Positions 1 through 8,290 of a stretch of 54,407 nt of DNA are shown piece after piece; position 1 is the first letter of the stretch; each line of letters starts with the position of its first letter. Origin of the DNA: Proteobacteria bacterium UBA7447 (lineage in GTDB: Bacteria; Pseudomonadota; Gammaproteobacteria; Arenicellales; UBA868); the NCBI GenBank assembly GCA_002477475.1, contig DLPX01000047.1:3699-58105 (forward strand), read 5' to 3'. A program made the position numbers and the translations under genes. The notes below the pieces were generated by a model. The model did no database searches, was not told the DNA's origin, and saw only the letters and a list, made by a program, of their open reading frames with translations.

Positions 1-1202
1 CCTTTCATGACGATGTTGCCCCGGAACATGGCTTCACCCATCTCTGCTGCATCAGAGGAAACCGGATCCATGGTCTCAGGATTCATGATCTGCAGGTCCT
101 CAAGCGCGTGATAGGGCACGCCCTGACGCGCTTTGGTGTTGGCTTGCTCATCAGGCGGTAACTCGTCCCACTGCGGCTTCCAGGAACAGATGACAGCGGG
201 GCCGTAAGTCTCCGTGAGGCCATAGACATGGGTCATGGCGAACCCACTTTGTTCCATGGTGGCGAGCACGCTCGGAGGTGGCGGTGCAGCCGCCGTCATG
301 ACCTTAACCGTGTGCGTGAAATCCCGCCGCTCGTTGTCTGATGCGTTGATCAGCAGGTTAAGCACGATCGGGGCGCCGCAAAAGTGGGTCACGCTGTGAT
401 TTGCGATTGATTCAAAAATGGCGTTTGCACTGACGGAGCGCAGGCACACACTGGTTCCGCCTACTGCGGCGAGTGACCACGGAAAGCACCAGCCGTTGCA
501 GTGAAACATGGGCAGTGTCCACAGATAGACGGGATGGTGCGCCATATCCCAACCCACGATGTTGCTCATGGCGTTGAGATAAGCCCCCCGGTGGTGATAA
601 ACAACACCTTTAGGATTTCCTGTTGTGCCGGAGGTGTAGTTGAGCGAGATGGCATCCCACTCGTTTTGGGGCAGGGTGATCGGCACCGTTGGATCACCGC
701 TCTCGATCAGCTCTTCATAGGTTATTTCACCAAGTCGGTCTCCACCGGGGCCCTGAGGATCCTCTATATCGATGACGAGGATCTCGCGGCCAATCTGGCT
801 GAGGGCTTCACGCATTACCGGAGCAAACTCCGTATCGGTGATCAGGACTTTGGCCTCGCCGTGCTCGAGGATAAAAGCCAGGGTGGCAGCATCGAGACGG
901 ATATTGAGAGCGTTCAGGACGGCGCCCGCCATGGGGATTCCGTAGTGGGCTTCGAGAATCTCAGGGATGTTGGGCGCCATCACGGCGACGGTGTCGCCTT
1001 TACCGATGCCGCGCGACACAAGCCCGCTGGAAAGTCGTCGGCATCTTTCAGCGGTTTGAGCCCAGGTGCGTCTCAGCGATCCGTGGATGACGGCTGGCTG
1101 TTCGGGATAAACCCGCTCTACGCGTCTTAACAGACTTACAGGGCTTAAAGGGGCGTAATTGGCCGGCGTTTGGCCCAGTTCCTGGTCGAAGATGTCGGTC
1201 AT
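1..1202 (-). CDS. Acyl-CoA synthetase (AMP-binding), partial
   Basis: The reverse strand is open from an ATG at 1202 to the left edge, giving about 400 residues of an AMP-forming acyl-CoA synthetase; the C-terminal part lies outside the window. The ATP/AMP-binding P-loop motif YTSGTTGNPKGV is present, followed by HRGAYLNAMSN, the GLTETYGP motif of the adenylate-forming superfamily and GEAMFRGNIVMKG just before the edge. Family members activate fatty acids to acyl-CoA through an acyl-adenylate in the cytoplasm. The opening MTDIFDQ...NYAPLSP is typical of the medium/long-chain synthetase group, which supports the start; the frame stays open upstream without a better start. It is divergent from the PHA synthase gene, which uses acyl-CoA-derived substrates. 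The exact acyl substrate cannot be told. Confidence 0.9.
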   Translation of the reverse strand, partial: MTDIFDQELGQTPANYAPLSPVSLLRRVERVYPEQPAVIHGSLRRTWAQTAERCRRLSSGLVSRGIGKGDTVAVMAPNIPEILEAHYGIPMAGAVLNALNIRLDAATLAFILEHGEAKVLITDTEFAPVMREALSQIGREILVIDIEDPQGPGGDRLGEITYEELIESGDPTVPITLPQNEWDAISLNYTSGTTGNPKGVVYHHRGAYLNAMSNIVGWDMAHHPVYLWTLPMFHCNGWCFPWSLAAVGGTSVCLRSVSANAIFESIANHSVTHFCGAPIVLNLLINASDNERRDFTHTVKVMTAAAPPPPSVLATMEQSGFAMTHVYGLTETYGPAVICSWKPQWDELPPDEQANTKARQGVPYHALEDLQIMNPETMDPVSSDAAEMGEAMFRGNIVMK

Positions 1203-1338
1203 CAGCGCGGTTTCCGGCGTGAGGAAAGGGGCCGGATCATAACCCAAGCCAGATGTTGTGACGCAGATGCTAAACCTTGTCTGAAAGGCACTTGTCGATT
1301 AAAATGCTGCACTGCAACAATTTAGTTCCATTCCTCAA

Positions 1339-3153
1339 ATGTCCCAAAAACCTCCTGACACCGAAGCCGTCTCTCCCGAGAACATGGCTCAGACCATGGC
1401 AGATGTCATGACCCGTAGTCAGGAAATTGCGTCGAAATTTATGCTGAATCAGGCCGGAGCGCTAGACGATGGATTTGACCCTGTCCAGCTGGGCGAGCAG
1501 TTCCTCAAAAACATGGCGCAGGTAAGTTTCGACCCCCAGACGCTGATGAAGGCTCAGGCGGAGTTTTGGCAGGATTCGATTGCGCTGTGGCAGAGGGCCG
1601 CGCTCGGAGCGCTGGGTCAATCGGATCAGGGAGTTATTGTGCCTGATGCCGATGACAGGCGCTTTAAAAGCGATGCGTGGAACGATGGAGTTGTGTTCGA
1701 TTTCATCAAACAGTCCTACCTGCTTGCCTCTCGTTACGTGATGGCTGCGGCCGAATCCGTCTCGGGTGTGGATGATAAAAAGCGTGAGCAGTTCAATTTC
1801 TATACCCGCCAGTTTGTTGATGCGATGGCGCCGACCAACTTTGCCCTCACCAACCCTGATGTCCTGAAAAGGACCTTGGACTCCCAAGGCGAGAATCTGG
1901 TCAGAGGGTTTCAAAACATCCTGACCGATCTTGAGCGTGGGGAAGGCCAACTTAAAACACGGATGGTCGACACGGATGCCTTTGATCTGGGCCGTAACCT
2001 GGCCCTGACGCCGGGCAAAGTGATCCTGCAGAACGACCTGATTCAGTTGATCCAGTACGAACCAACGACAAAGGCGGTCAGCCGCACGCCGTTGCTAGTG
2101 ATCCCGCCCTGGATCAACAAGTACTACATCCTGGATCTGCAGCCGAAGAATTCTTTAATCCGCTGGCTCGTCTCACAGGGGCACACCGTCTTCGTTATTT
2201 CCTGGGTTAACCCAGGCAGTGAACTTGCGGACAAAGGGTTTGAAGACTATCTGCTGGAAGGCCCGGTTGCGGCGCTTGATGCCATCAGGACGATTACCGG
2301 CACGGCGCAGAGCAATGTCATCGGCTACTGTCTGGGCGGGACGGTGCTCGCCGGGTTGCTGGCTTACCTGAAGGCGACTGGCGTTGCTGATCAGGTAGCG
2401 AGTGCCACGTTCCTGACGACGATGATCGATTTTGAGGAGCCCGGAGACCTCGGGGTCTTTATTGATGACGATCAGGTTGCAAGCCTTGAGAAGAAGATGA
2501 ACCGCGACGGATACCTTGATGGTGCTGACATGGCGACGACCTTCAATATGCTGCGCGCCAATGATCTCATTTGGTCGTTCGTCATCAATAACTACCTGAT
2601 GGGGGATGAGCCACTGGCCTTTGATCTTCTGTACTGGAACTCAGACTCCACCAGAATGCCCGCGAAGATGCACAGTGAGTATCTGCGTGCGATGTATCTT
2701 GAAAACCGGTTCAAGAAGTCAGGCGGTATGGTGCTCGGTGGTGTGGCGATCGACATCTCTTCGGTAGATACGCCCTGCTATTTCCTGTCGACCCAGGAAG
2801 ATCACATCGCTCCGTGGCGTTCGACTTTCGCCGGTGCCAGTTTGTTGAAGGGGCCGGTGCGGTTTGTGCTGTCAGGCTCGGGTCACATCGCGGGAGTGGT
2901 GAACCCTCCTGAATCAAACAAGTATGGCTACCGCACCCATCGGCGCCGCCTTAAAGGCGATGCCGATGGGTGGTATGAAAGTGCGACCCAAAAAGAAGGA
3001 TCCTGGTGGCCGGATTGGCAACAGTGGGTCTCGAAGTTCTCGGGAACAAAAGTTAAGCCTCGAAAGCCCGGAACGAAAAAAGCCTACCCCGTGCTGGAAG
3101 CGGCACCGGGTGCTTTCGCCGCAAATCGGCTTGATGAGGCAGAAAGCGGGTAA
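1339..3153 (+). CDS. phaC: Class I poly(3-hydroxyalkanoate) synthase
   Basis: This 604-residue protein polymerises (R)-3-hydroxyacyl-CoA into polyhydroxyalkanoate at the granule surface. It has the N-terminal PhaC domain (about residues 80-260) and an alpha/beta-hydrolase core with the lipase-like box GYCLGG, placing the nucleophile at Cys331. The other triad residues are visible as Asp488 in TQEDHIAPW and His516 in GSGHIAGVVNPP. The length is usual for class I enzymes (about 590 residues), which act without PhaE or PhaR. No phaA, phaB or phasin gene lies in the window; the divergent acyl-CoA synthetase is the only obvious metabolic partner. The ATG at 1339 has no clear Shine-Dalgarno sequence. 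Confidence 0.96.
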   Translation: MSQKPPDTEAVSPENMAQTMADVMTRSQEIASKFMLNQAGALDDGFDPVQLGEQFLKNMAQVSFDPQTLMKAQAEFWQDSIALWQRAALGALGQSDQGVIVPDADDRRFKSDAWNDGVVFDFIKQSYLLASRYVMAAAESVSGVDDKKREQFNFYTRQFVDAMAPTNFALTNPDVLKRTLDSQGENLVRGFQNILTDLERGEGQLKTRMVDTDAFDLGRNLALTPGKVILQNDLIQLIQYEPTTKAVSRTPLLVIPPWINKYYILDLQPKNSLIRWLVSQGHTVFVISWVNPGSELADKGFEDYLLEGPVAALDAIRTITGTAQSNVIGYCLGGTVLAGLLAYLKATGVADQVASATFLTTMIDFEEPGDLGVFIDDDQVASLEKKMNRDGYLDGADMATTFNMLRANDLIWSFVINNYLMGDEPLAFDLLYWNSDSTRMPAKMHSEYLRAMYLENRFKKSGGMVLGGVAIDISSVDTPCYFLSTQEDHIAPWRSTFAGASLLKGPVRFVLSGSGHIAGVVNPPESNKYGYRTHRRRLKGDADGWYESATQKEGSWWPDWQQWVSKFSGTKVKPRKPGTKKAYPVLEAAPGAFAANRLDEAESG

Positions 3154-3169
3154 GCGCGTTACCGGCGGC

Positions 3170-3481
3170 GCCAGAAGATGCGGGTGCCGTTGCCCCGCCA
3201 TTTGGGGTCGTTAAAGGATTCCCCTTGCCAGTCGGACCCTGGCAAACTCTCAATTACCTGATCGGTTAAGACTTCTTATTGGATGTAATTCGGGCGTTGG
3301 CGGGCAAGATGCCCATCACGGCCTGGGCGGTTACCGATTTGCCGGATCCAGATGCTCCGACCAGTGCCACCGTACTGCCTGGCTGAATATCAAAGTCAAC
3401 CCCATGAAGAGCCTCGATTTCTCCTGCCGCCATCTTAAAGACAACGCGCAGATCCCGCACACTCAAGAGAGGTTCTTTCAT
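3170..3481 (-). pseudogene. Truncated peptide-type ABC transporter ATPase remnant
   Basis: An ATG at 3481, overlapping the stop of the upstream gene as ATGA, opens a 71-codon frame (stop at 3266-3268). It reads like the first 65 residues of a DppD/OppD/YejF-type ATPase: SVRDLRVVF near the start and Walker A GASGSGKS at about residues 42-49. The family normally runs on for more than 250 residues with Q-loop, signature and Walker B, all missing here. After the family-like ILPANARITS the frame ends with NKKS and stop. In the next frame the DNA downstream (about 3172-3277) is protein-like for some 35 codons (LTDQVIESLPGSDWQ, then a basic tail ending FWRRR and stop), perhaps the end of another gene brought in by a deletion. 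A functional short protein is unlikely. Confidence 0.7.
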
Positions 3482-4425
3482 GCGGTGCCTGCCTTTACAG
3501 ATTCTGCTGTTGCGCTGGGCGGCGCGACTGAGAAACCGGCCGCCTGCATTACTGACCGGGCTCGATCCGGATAGTCCGAGGTGATTCCGTCGACGCCAAA
3601 TTCAACGGCCTTATGAAATGCCTCGTCTTCGTTAAGGGTCCAGGTATGCACAGAAAGCCCCAGCGTTTGCGCTTCCTGTACTCGCTCTTTTGAGAGATCG
3701 GCAAAAGCAGGACCCCAGAATCGGCCTCCCGCGGCCTTGATGGCCTCGGGCAGGCTTGAAGAAAAGTGACAAGGATCAAATCCTGCGAGCCAAGGTGAGA
3801 TTCCTTCTTGCAAGACGGTCGCGTCATGGTCGCGCTCGCTACTGAGATAGCCAGTAAAGATCTCGTCACTCAACCGTTGGATTGACTGAAGAAGCCTCCA
3901 GTCGAAAGCCTGGAGCCAAACGGAAGTCAGCAAATGGTGCTGCTTGAGTGCACCGACTACGATTCGGGCATAGTCGTCAGGATCCGGGCTTTCATCCGGA
4001 TATCTTGGATCTGACTTGAGCTCAACGTTGAGGAGCGGTTGGTAAGGGGTCAGGGTTTGCCACCAGCGCACCAGATCGGAAAACATCGGAATCGGCTCTT
4101 CGTTGGTGCCCTGCTGGGAAGGAAAGCGCGCTTCCTGTGAAGAGCCTGGTCGCACCGTTCCCACATCGTAGGTTCTCAGCTGTGCTTCGGTCAGCGCATA
4201 GATAGCCGGCGTGGAACCTTCGACCCAGTTCCCAGAAGCATCGCGGCACAGGTCGCTGCTAAGGCGCGGGTCATGGTGCACTACCATCTTTTCATCGGCG
4301 CTGATCAGAATATCAAGTTCAAGCCCATGAACGCCGATAGCACAGGCGCTGGCGAATCCCGCGAGGGTATTTTCTGGTGCGAGCCCACGGGCTCCGCGAT
4401 GACCATGAATCACACAGTTAGGCAC
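3478..4425 (-). CDS. ugpQ: Glycerophosphodiester phosphodiesterase
   Basis: A 315-residue GDPD-family TIM-barrel protein, predicted to hydrolyse glycerophosphodiesters from phospholipid turnover to glycerol 3-phosphate and an alcohol. The opening HGHRGARGLAPENTLAGF holds the catalytic HxHRG and PENT signature, ELDILIS the first acidic metal ligands, and HHDPRL the second histidine pair. The C-terminal VHTWTLNEDEAF and GVDGITSDYPD are also family features. No signal peptide is seen, so it should be cytoplasmic, as UgpQ is. It overlaps the ABC ATPase remnant by 4 bp, so the two once formed an operon that may have coupled diester or peptide import with hydrolysis. The gene symbol is by family resemblance only. 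Confidence 0.9.
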   Translation of the reverse strand: MPNCVIHGHRGARGLAPENTLAGFASACAIGVHGLELDILISADEKMVVHHDPRLSSDLCRDASGNWVEGSTPAIYALTEAQLRTYDVGTVRPGSSQEARFPSQQGTNEEPIPMFSDLVRWWQTLTPYQPLLNVELKSDPRYPDESPDPDDYARIVVGALKQHHLLTSVWLQAFDWRLLQSIQRLSDEIFTGYLSSERDHDATVLQEGISPWLAGFDPCHFSSSLPEAIKAAGGRFWGPAFADLSKERVQEAQTLGLSVHTWTLNEDEAFHKAVEFGVDGITSDYPDRARSVMQAAGFSVAPPSATAESVKAGTA

Positions 4426-4518
4426 GTTGTATTCGGTAAAGGCCGGGCAATTTGCGTAAGATTAACTATATCAGGGCAGCCCGTCGCCTAACATTGCGGA
4501 ATCGAATCTATCCTTGAC

Positions 4519-5253
4519 ATGTCGAAAAAAAATAACATTGCCTTTTCCGATGGGGAACAATGGCTTGAAGACCGTGGTTTCAATCTTAGAGCCGTGGTGG
4601 ATCCCTCTACATTTCCTGAGGACCTTGCAGCCGTCTGGGACAGAACCGGTATCCCCCGAACGCCGTCAGAGCGTCTGGTGTTACTCGGCATGGGTGGGCC
4701 GGGTCTGTGGGAATGGATGAATGTACAGGGGTTGTCTGAGCCCAATCCCTTTGATGAGATTTCGCGTCGCACAGTGGTCGAAGTCTCTGAGCGTTTCTGG
4801 GGAGACCGCAACCCGAAGATTCTGTATCCCGGGGAGGCTCTGATTCCGCTGCAGCAGGTTGGCCGCTTTGCGGGATGGTCGGTACCCTCACCGCTGGGCC
4901 TGGATATCAGCCCGGTGTACGGACCCTGGTTTGCTTTCCGTGCTGCGTTTTTGACCCGCAGTCCTTTGCCGCTTACCGATATCTTGCCCGCGGCGTCACC
5001 CTGTGACACCTGTCAGGATATGCCCTGCATTCAAGCGTGCCCCGTAGGGGCCGTCCAGCGGGAGGAAGCGCTGGATCGCGAGCGTTGCCTGAAACGGCGC
5101 TTTGCCGATGAGGGGGGCTGCGGGATTCAATGCTATTCGCGCCTGGGCTGCCCAATAGGGATAAAGTGGAGATATTCCCAACGGCAACTGCACTATCATG
5201 GGAAGCGATCTTTGCAAAGTCTGCTTGCCTGGAAGCAAGCGTCAGGCTGCTAA
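4519..5253 (+). CDS. 4Fe-4S protein related to epoxyqueuosine reductase
   Basis: A 244-residue soluble protein with a ferredoxin-like cysteine cluster in its C-terminal third: CDTCQDMPCIQACPVGAV, then CLKRRFADEGGCGIQCYSRLGCPIG. This resembles the Fe-S part of QueG (epoxyqueuosine reductase), but the chain is much shorter than QueG (about 350-380 residues) and does not carry its full second cluster domain or C-terminal repeats. The N-terminal half has no motif I recognise. It is divergent from the glycerophosphodiesterase gene (93 bp apart) and precedes glyA. It may be a QueG-like redox protein with another substrate; a direct role in tRNA modification is uncertain. Confidence 0.7.
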   Translation: MSKKNNIAFSDGEQWLEDRGFNLRAVVDPSTFPEDLAAVWDRTGIPRTPSERLVLLGMGGPGLWEWMNVQGLSEPNPFDEISRRTVVEVSERFWGDRNPKILYPGEALIPLQQVGRFAGWSVPSPLGLDISPVYGPWFAFRAAFLTRSPLPLTDILPAASPCDTCQDMPCIQACPVGAVQREEALDRERCLKRRFADEGGCGIQCYSRLGCPIGIKWRYSQRQLHYHGKRSLQSLLAWKQASGC

Positions 5254-5380
5254 CCGACTATTATTAAATCGTCGTTCTGTGGTTGGGTTCAGGCGCCATC
5301 CTCCGGTAAAATCGTGTGATCGGCAAAAGCCGAGACAGATTCCATATTCCAATTAACGACAGGCACACATCGAGAAAACC

Positions 5381-6640
5381 ATGTTCAGTAGCAAAGATAC
5401 GATTGCAGACTTTGATCCACAGCTTCAGGAAGCCATTCAGAACGAAAAACAGCGTCAGGAAGAACACATTGAACTGATTGCTTCCGAAAATTATGCGAGC
5501 CCGCGTGTCCTAGAAGCGCAAGGGAGCGTCTTGACCAACAAGTATGCTGAAGGCTACCCCGGCAAGCGCTACTACGGCGGTTGTGAGTTTGTCGACGTCG
5601 CTGAACAGTTGGCGATTGATCGCGCAAAGGAACTCTTCGGTGCAGATTATGTAAACGTACAACCGAACTCTGGATCAGGGGCTAATATCGCGGTCTACAT
5701 GGCACTTTTGAATCCCGGAGATATGGTGATGGGCATGAGTCTTGCTCATGGAGGGCACCTCACTCATGGTGCCGCAGTAAATTTTTCGGGAAAGCTATAT
5801 AACGCGGTGCAGTATGGTCTTAACACCGACACCGGTGAGATTGATTACGACGAAGTCGAGCGGCTTGCGAAAGAGCATCAGCCAAAGATGATCGTTGCGG
5901 GTTTTTCCGCATACAGCCTGGTCCTGGATTGGCAGCGTTTCCGTGATATTGCCGACAGCATCGGTGCATACCTACTTGCTGATATGGCGCATGTCACCGG
6001 TCTGGTGGCAGTCGGTCTTTATCCTAGCCCGGTGTCTATTGCCGACGTGACAACGTGCACTACGCATAAGACACTTCGCGGCGCCCGCGGCGGCATGATC
6101 ATGGCGCGGTCCAATCCCGAGATCGAGAAGAAGTTGTCATCGCTGGTTTTTCCTGGCACTCAGGGTGGGCCGCTGATGCATGCAATCGCCGGCAAGGCGG
6201 TGGCCTTCCTGGAGGCGTTGCAACCCGAGTTCAAAACCTACGGTGAGCAGGTAATTGCTAATGCCCAGGCGATGGCGAAGGCGTTTATTGATCGGGGCTA
6301 CGACATTGTCTCCGGCGGTACGGTGAACCACCTGTTCCTTTTGGACCTGATCAATAAGGGTATTACCGGCAAAGACGCGGATGCGGCATTGGGTCGGGCT
6401 TACATTACCGTCAACAAGAATTCGGTTCCCAATGATCCCCAGTCGCCGTTCGTCACTAGTGGATTGCGCATTGGTTCTCCCGCTGGGACGACCCGTGGAT
6501 TCAAAGAGACGGAAATGGCACAGGTTGCAGGGTGGATCTGCGATATTCTGGACAATATGGGAGATGAGTCGGTCGTCGACGCCACCCGTGAAAAAGTGAA
6601 AGAGCTTTGTGCTCGCTTCCCCGTGTATCGGGAGGCGTAA
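5381..6640 (+). CDS. glyA: Serine hydroxymethyltransferase
   Basis: A 419-residue PLP enzyme interconverting serine plus THF and glycine plus 5,10-methylene-THF. The family hallmarks are all present: ASENYASPRV, YYGGCEFVD, the histidine-rich LAHGGHLTHG folate/PLP region, and the PLP lysine in TTHKTLRGARGG (Lys230 by count). The length matches E. coli GlyA (417). It stands just upstream of the sarcosine oxidase operon (90 bp gap), whose products, glycine and methylene-THF, are exactly its substrates in the serine-forming direction. No folate or glycine riboswitch could be recognised in the 127-bp leader. Confidence 0.98.
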   Translation: MFSSKDTIADFDPQLQEAIQNEKQRQEEHIELIASENYASPRVLEAQGSVLTNKYAEGYPGKRYYGGCEFVDVAEQLAIDRAKELFGADYVNVQPNSGSGANIAVYMALLNPGDMVMGMSLAHGGHLTHGAAVNFSGKLYNAVQYGLNTDTGEIDYDEVERLAKEHQPKMIVAGFSAYSLVLDWQRFRDIADSIGAYLLADMAHVTGLVAVGLYPSPVSIADVTTCTTHKTLRGARGGMIMARSNPEIEKKLSSLVFPGTQGGPLMHAIAGKAVAFLEALQPEFKTYGEQVIANAQAMAKAFIDRGYDIVSGGTVNHLFLLDLINKGITGKDADAALGRAYITVNKNSVPNDPQSPFVTSGLRIGSPAGTTRGFKETEMAQVAGWICDILDNMGDESVVDATREKVKELCARFPVYREA

Positions 6641-6730
6641 AGCGGTTCAAAACCCGTCCTGGTTGCGGGCGCATTTTGGGGGTGTTCTCGTCCTCGACGG
6701 CGTGGTGCTGTTTAGGGGGTCAGGAGCAGT

Positions 6731-7987
6731 GTGAGAAAAGATCGTTATTCTATTTTTAGCCTGGCACGTAACGCAGTCAGTTACCACCAAGACTGGTCAG
6801 AGGCCTGGCGCAGCCCCGAGCCTGCGCCTTCCTACGATGTGATTGTGGTAGGCGGCGGCGGGCATGGCCTCGCAACCGCCTATTACCTCGCTGCTGAGCA
6901 CAACGTGGGACGCATCGCGGTTCTCGAGAAAGGATGGATCGGCGGCGGCAATACGGGCCGGAATACGACGATTGTGCGCTCGAACTATCTTTGGGACGAA
7001 GCCGCGCATTTGTATGAGAAATCCTTAAAAATTTGGGAAGGGTTGAGTCAGGAACTCAACTTCAATGTCATGTTTAGCCAGCGCGGCGTGATGAATCTCG
7101 GCCACACTCTCCAGGACATGCGGGATATTTATCGTCGCTCAAACGCCAACCGCCTGAACGGAATCGACAGCGAGATCCTGACACCCGCTGAGATAAAGGC
7201 AAAAGTCCCAGCGATGAACGTGTCGAGTGAGGCACGCTATCCGGTGTTAGGTGCTTCGTTCCAACCGCGCGGCGGGGTGGCGCGGCATGACGCCGTCGCC
7301 TGGGGTTTTGCCCGAGCGGCAGACGCCCGAGGAGTCGATATCATCCAGAACTGTGAGGTGACGGGTATTCGTCGTGAGAAGGGAGCGGTTTGTGGAGTGG
7401 AGACAAGCCGAGGATATATCAGCGCCAAGAAAGTGGCCGTTGTGGTTGCTGGTCATGCCAGTGTTCTGGCGGATATGGCAGAATTGCGTCTCCCGGTCGA
7501 AAGCCATCCACTGCAGGCGCTGGTATCTGAGCCCCTCAAGCCGGTGCTTGACACCGTGATCATGTCCAACGCCGTCCATGGATACGTTAGCCAGTCAGAT
7601 AAGGGTGAGCTTGTGATCGGGGCCGGCATTGATGCCTACACGGGATATGGTCAACGCGGTAGCTTTTCGATCATCGAGGGAAACGTCGCCGCGATAGTTG
7701 AGCTTTTCCCTATCTTCAGCCGGGTGCGGATGCTTCGCCAGTGGGGCGGAATCGTGGATGTTTGCCCCGATGCCTGTCCGATCATTTCCAAAACGCCTGT
7801 CTCCGGGCTTTATTTCAACTGCGGATGGGGCACAGGGGGGTTCAAGGCAACTCCAGGCTCGGGTTGGGTATTTGCGCACACCGTGGCTCGGGATGAACCT
7901 CATGAACTGAATGCGGCATTTGATCTCGATCGGTTTACTACCGGTGCGCTGATTGATGAACACGGTGCGGCTGGGGTCGCGCACTAG
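6731..7987 (+). CDS. soxB: Sarcosine oxidase beta subunit
   Basis: A 418-residue flavoprotein of the DAO/SoxB family, the beta subunit of heterotetrameric sarcosine oxidase, which oxidatively demethylates sarcosine to glycine. The FAD-binding VVVGGGGHGLATAYYLA lies at about residues 36-52, GGGNTGRNTTIVRSNY follows, and GGVARHDAVAWG is the region carrying the covalent-flavin histidine in characterised enzymes. CGWGTGGFKATPGSG near the end closes the flavin pocket. The start is GTG, supported by AGGAG about four bases upstream. It is the first gene of a compact run B-D-A-(BKACE)-G. Here sox means sarcosine oxidase, distinct from the sulfur-oxidation soxCD at 31 kb. Confidence 0.97.
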   Translation: MRKDRYSIFSLARNAVSYHQDWSEAWRSPEPAPSYDVIVVGGGGHGLATAYYLAAEHNVGRIAVLEKGWIGGGNTGRNTTIVRSNYLWDEAAHLYEKSLKIWEGLSQELNFNVMFSQRGVMNLGHTLQDMRDIYRRSNANRLNGIDSEILTPAEIKAKVPAMNVSSEARYPVLGASFQPRGGVARHDAVAWGFARAADARGVDIIQNCEVTGIRREKGAVCGVETSRGYISAKKVAVVVAGHASVLADMAELRLPVESHPLQALVSEPLKPVLDTVIMSNAVHGYVSQSDKGELVIGAGIDAYTGYGQRGSFSIIEGNVAAIVELFPIFSRVRMLRQWGGIVDVCPDACPIISKTPVSGLYFNCGWGTGGFKATPGSGWVFAHTVARDEPHELNAAFDLDRFTTGALIDEHGAAGVAH

Positions 7988-8008
7988 AACGCAAAACGAG
8001 GGATTCCG

Positions 8009-8290
8009 ATGCTGCAAATCGAATGTCCCTGGTGCGGAGCACGTGATCAGGAGGAGTTTCAATATGGAGGTGAGGCTCATATTGTCCGCCCAGAGAATCC
8101 TGACTCCTTAACGGATGCACACTGGGCCGATTACCTTTTCAATCGGACAAACGTCAAAGGGGTGCATGCCGAACAGTGGTGTCACGCAGCAGGCTGTCGC
8201 CGCTGGTTTAATGTGCTGCGAGATACGATGAGTTACAAGATCCTGGCCGCTTATCGGCCCGGAGAGCAGCCTCCGGGAAGTGAGGAATGA
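8009..8290 (+). CDS. soxD: Sarcosine oxidase delta subunit
   Basis: A 93-residue small subunit of heterotetrameric sarcosine oxidase. The N-terminal CPWCG (Cys6, Cys9) and the later EQWCHAAGCRRWF (Cys58, Cys63) form the zinc site known for this subunit, and the RDTMSYKILAAYRPG tail is family-typical. It has structural roles and sits beside the alpha subunit. It begins 21 bp after soxB and its TGA overlaps the soxA ATG by 4 bp, so expression is tightly coupled. Confidence 0.96.
   Translation: MLQIECPWCGARDQEEFQYGGEAHIVRPENPDSLTDAHWADYLFNRTNVKGVHAEQWCHAAGCRRWFNVLRDTMSYKILAAYRPGEQPPGSEE

Noticed and set aside
501..1130. 209-codon open frame on the plus strand
   Set aside because: It lies antisense to the clear acyl-CoA synthetase gene and has no recognisable protein pattern.
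3053..3253. Minus-strand frame near the ABC remnant
   Set aside because: It runs partly antisense to phaC and its sequence is low in protein-like pattern; only the alternative-frame tail to 3277 looked protein-like.
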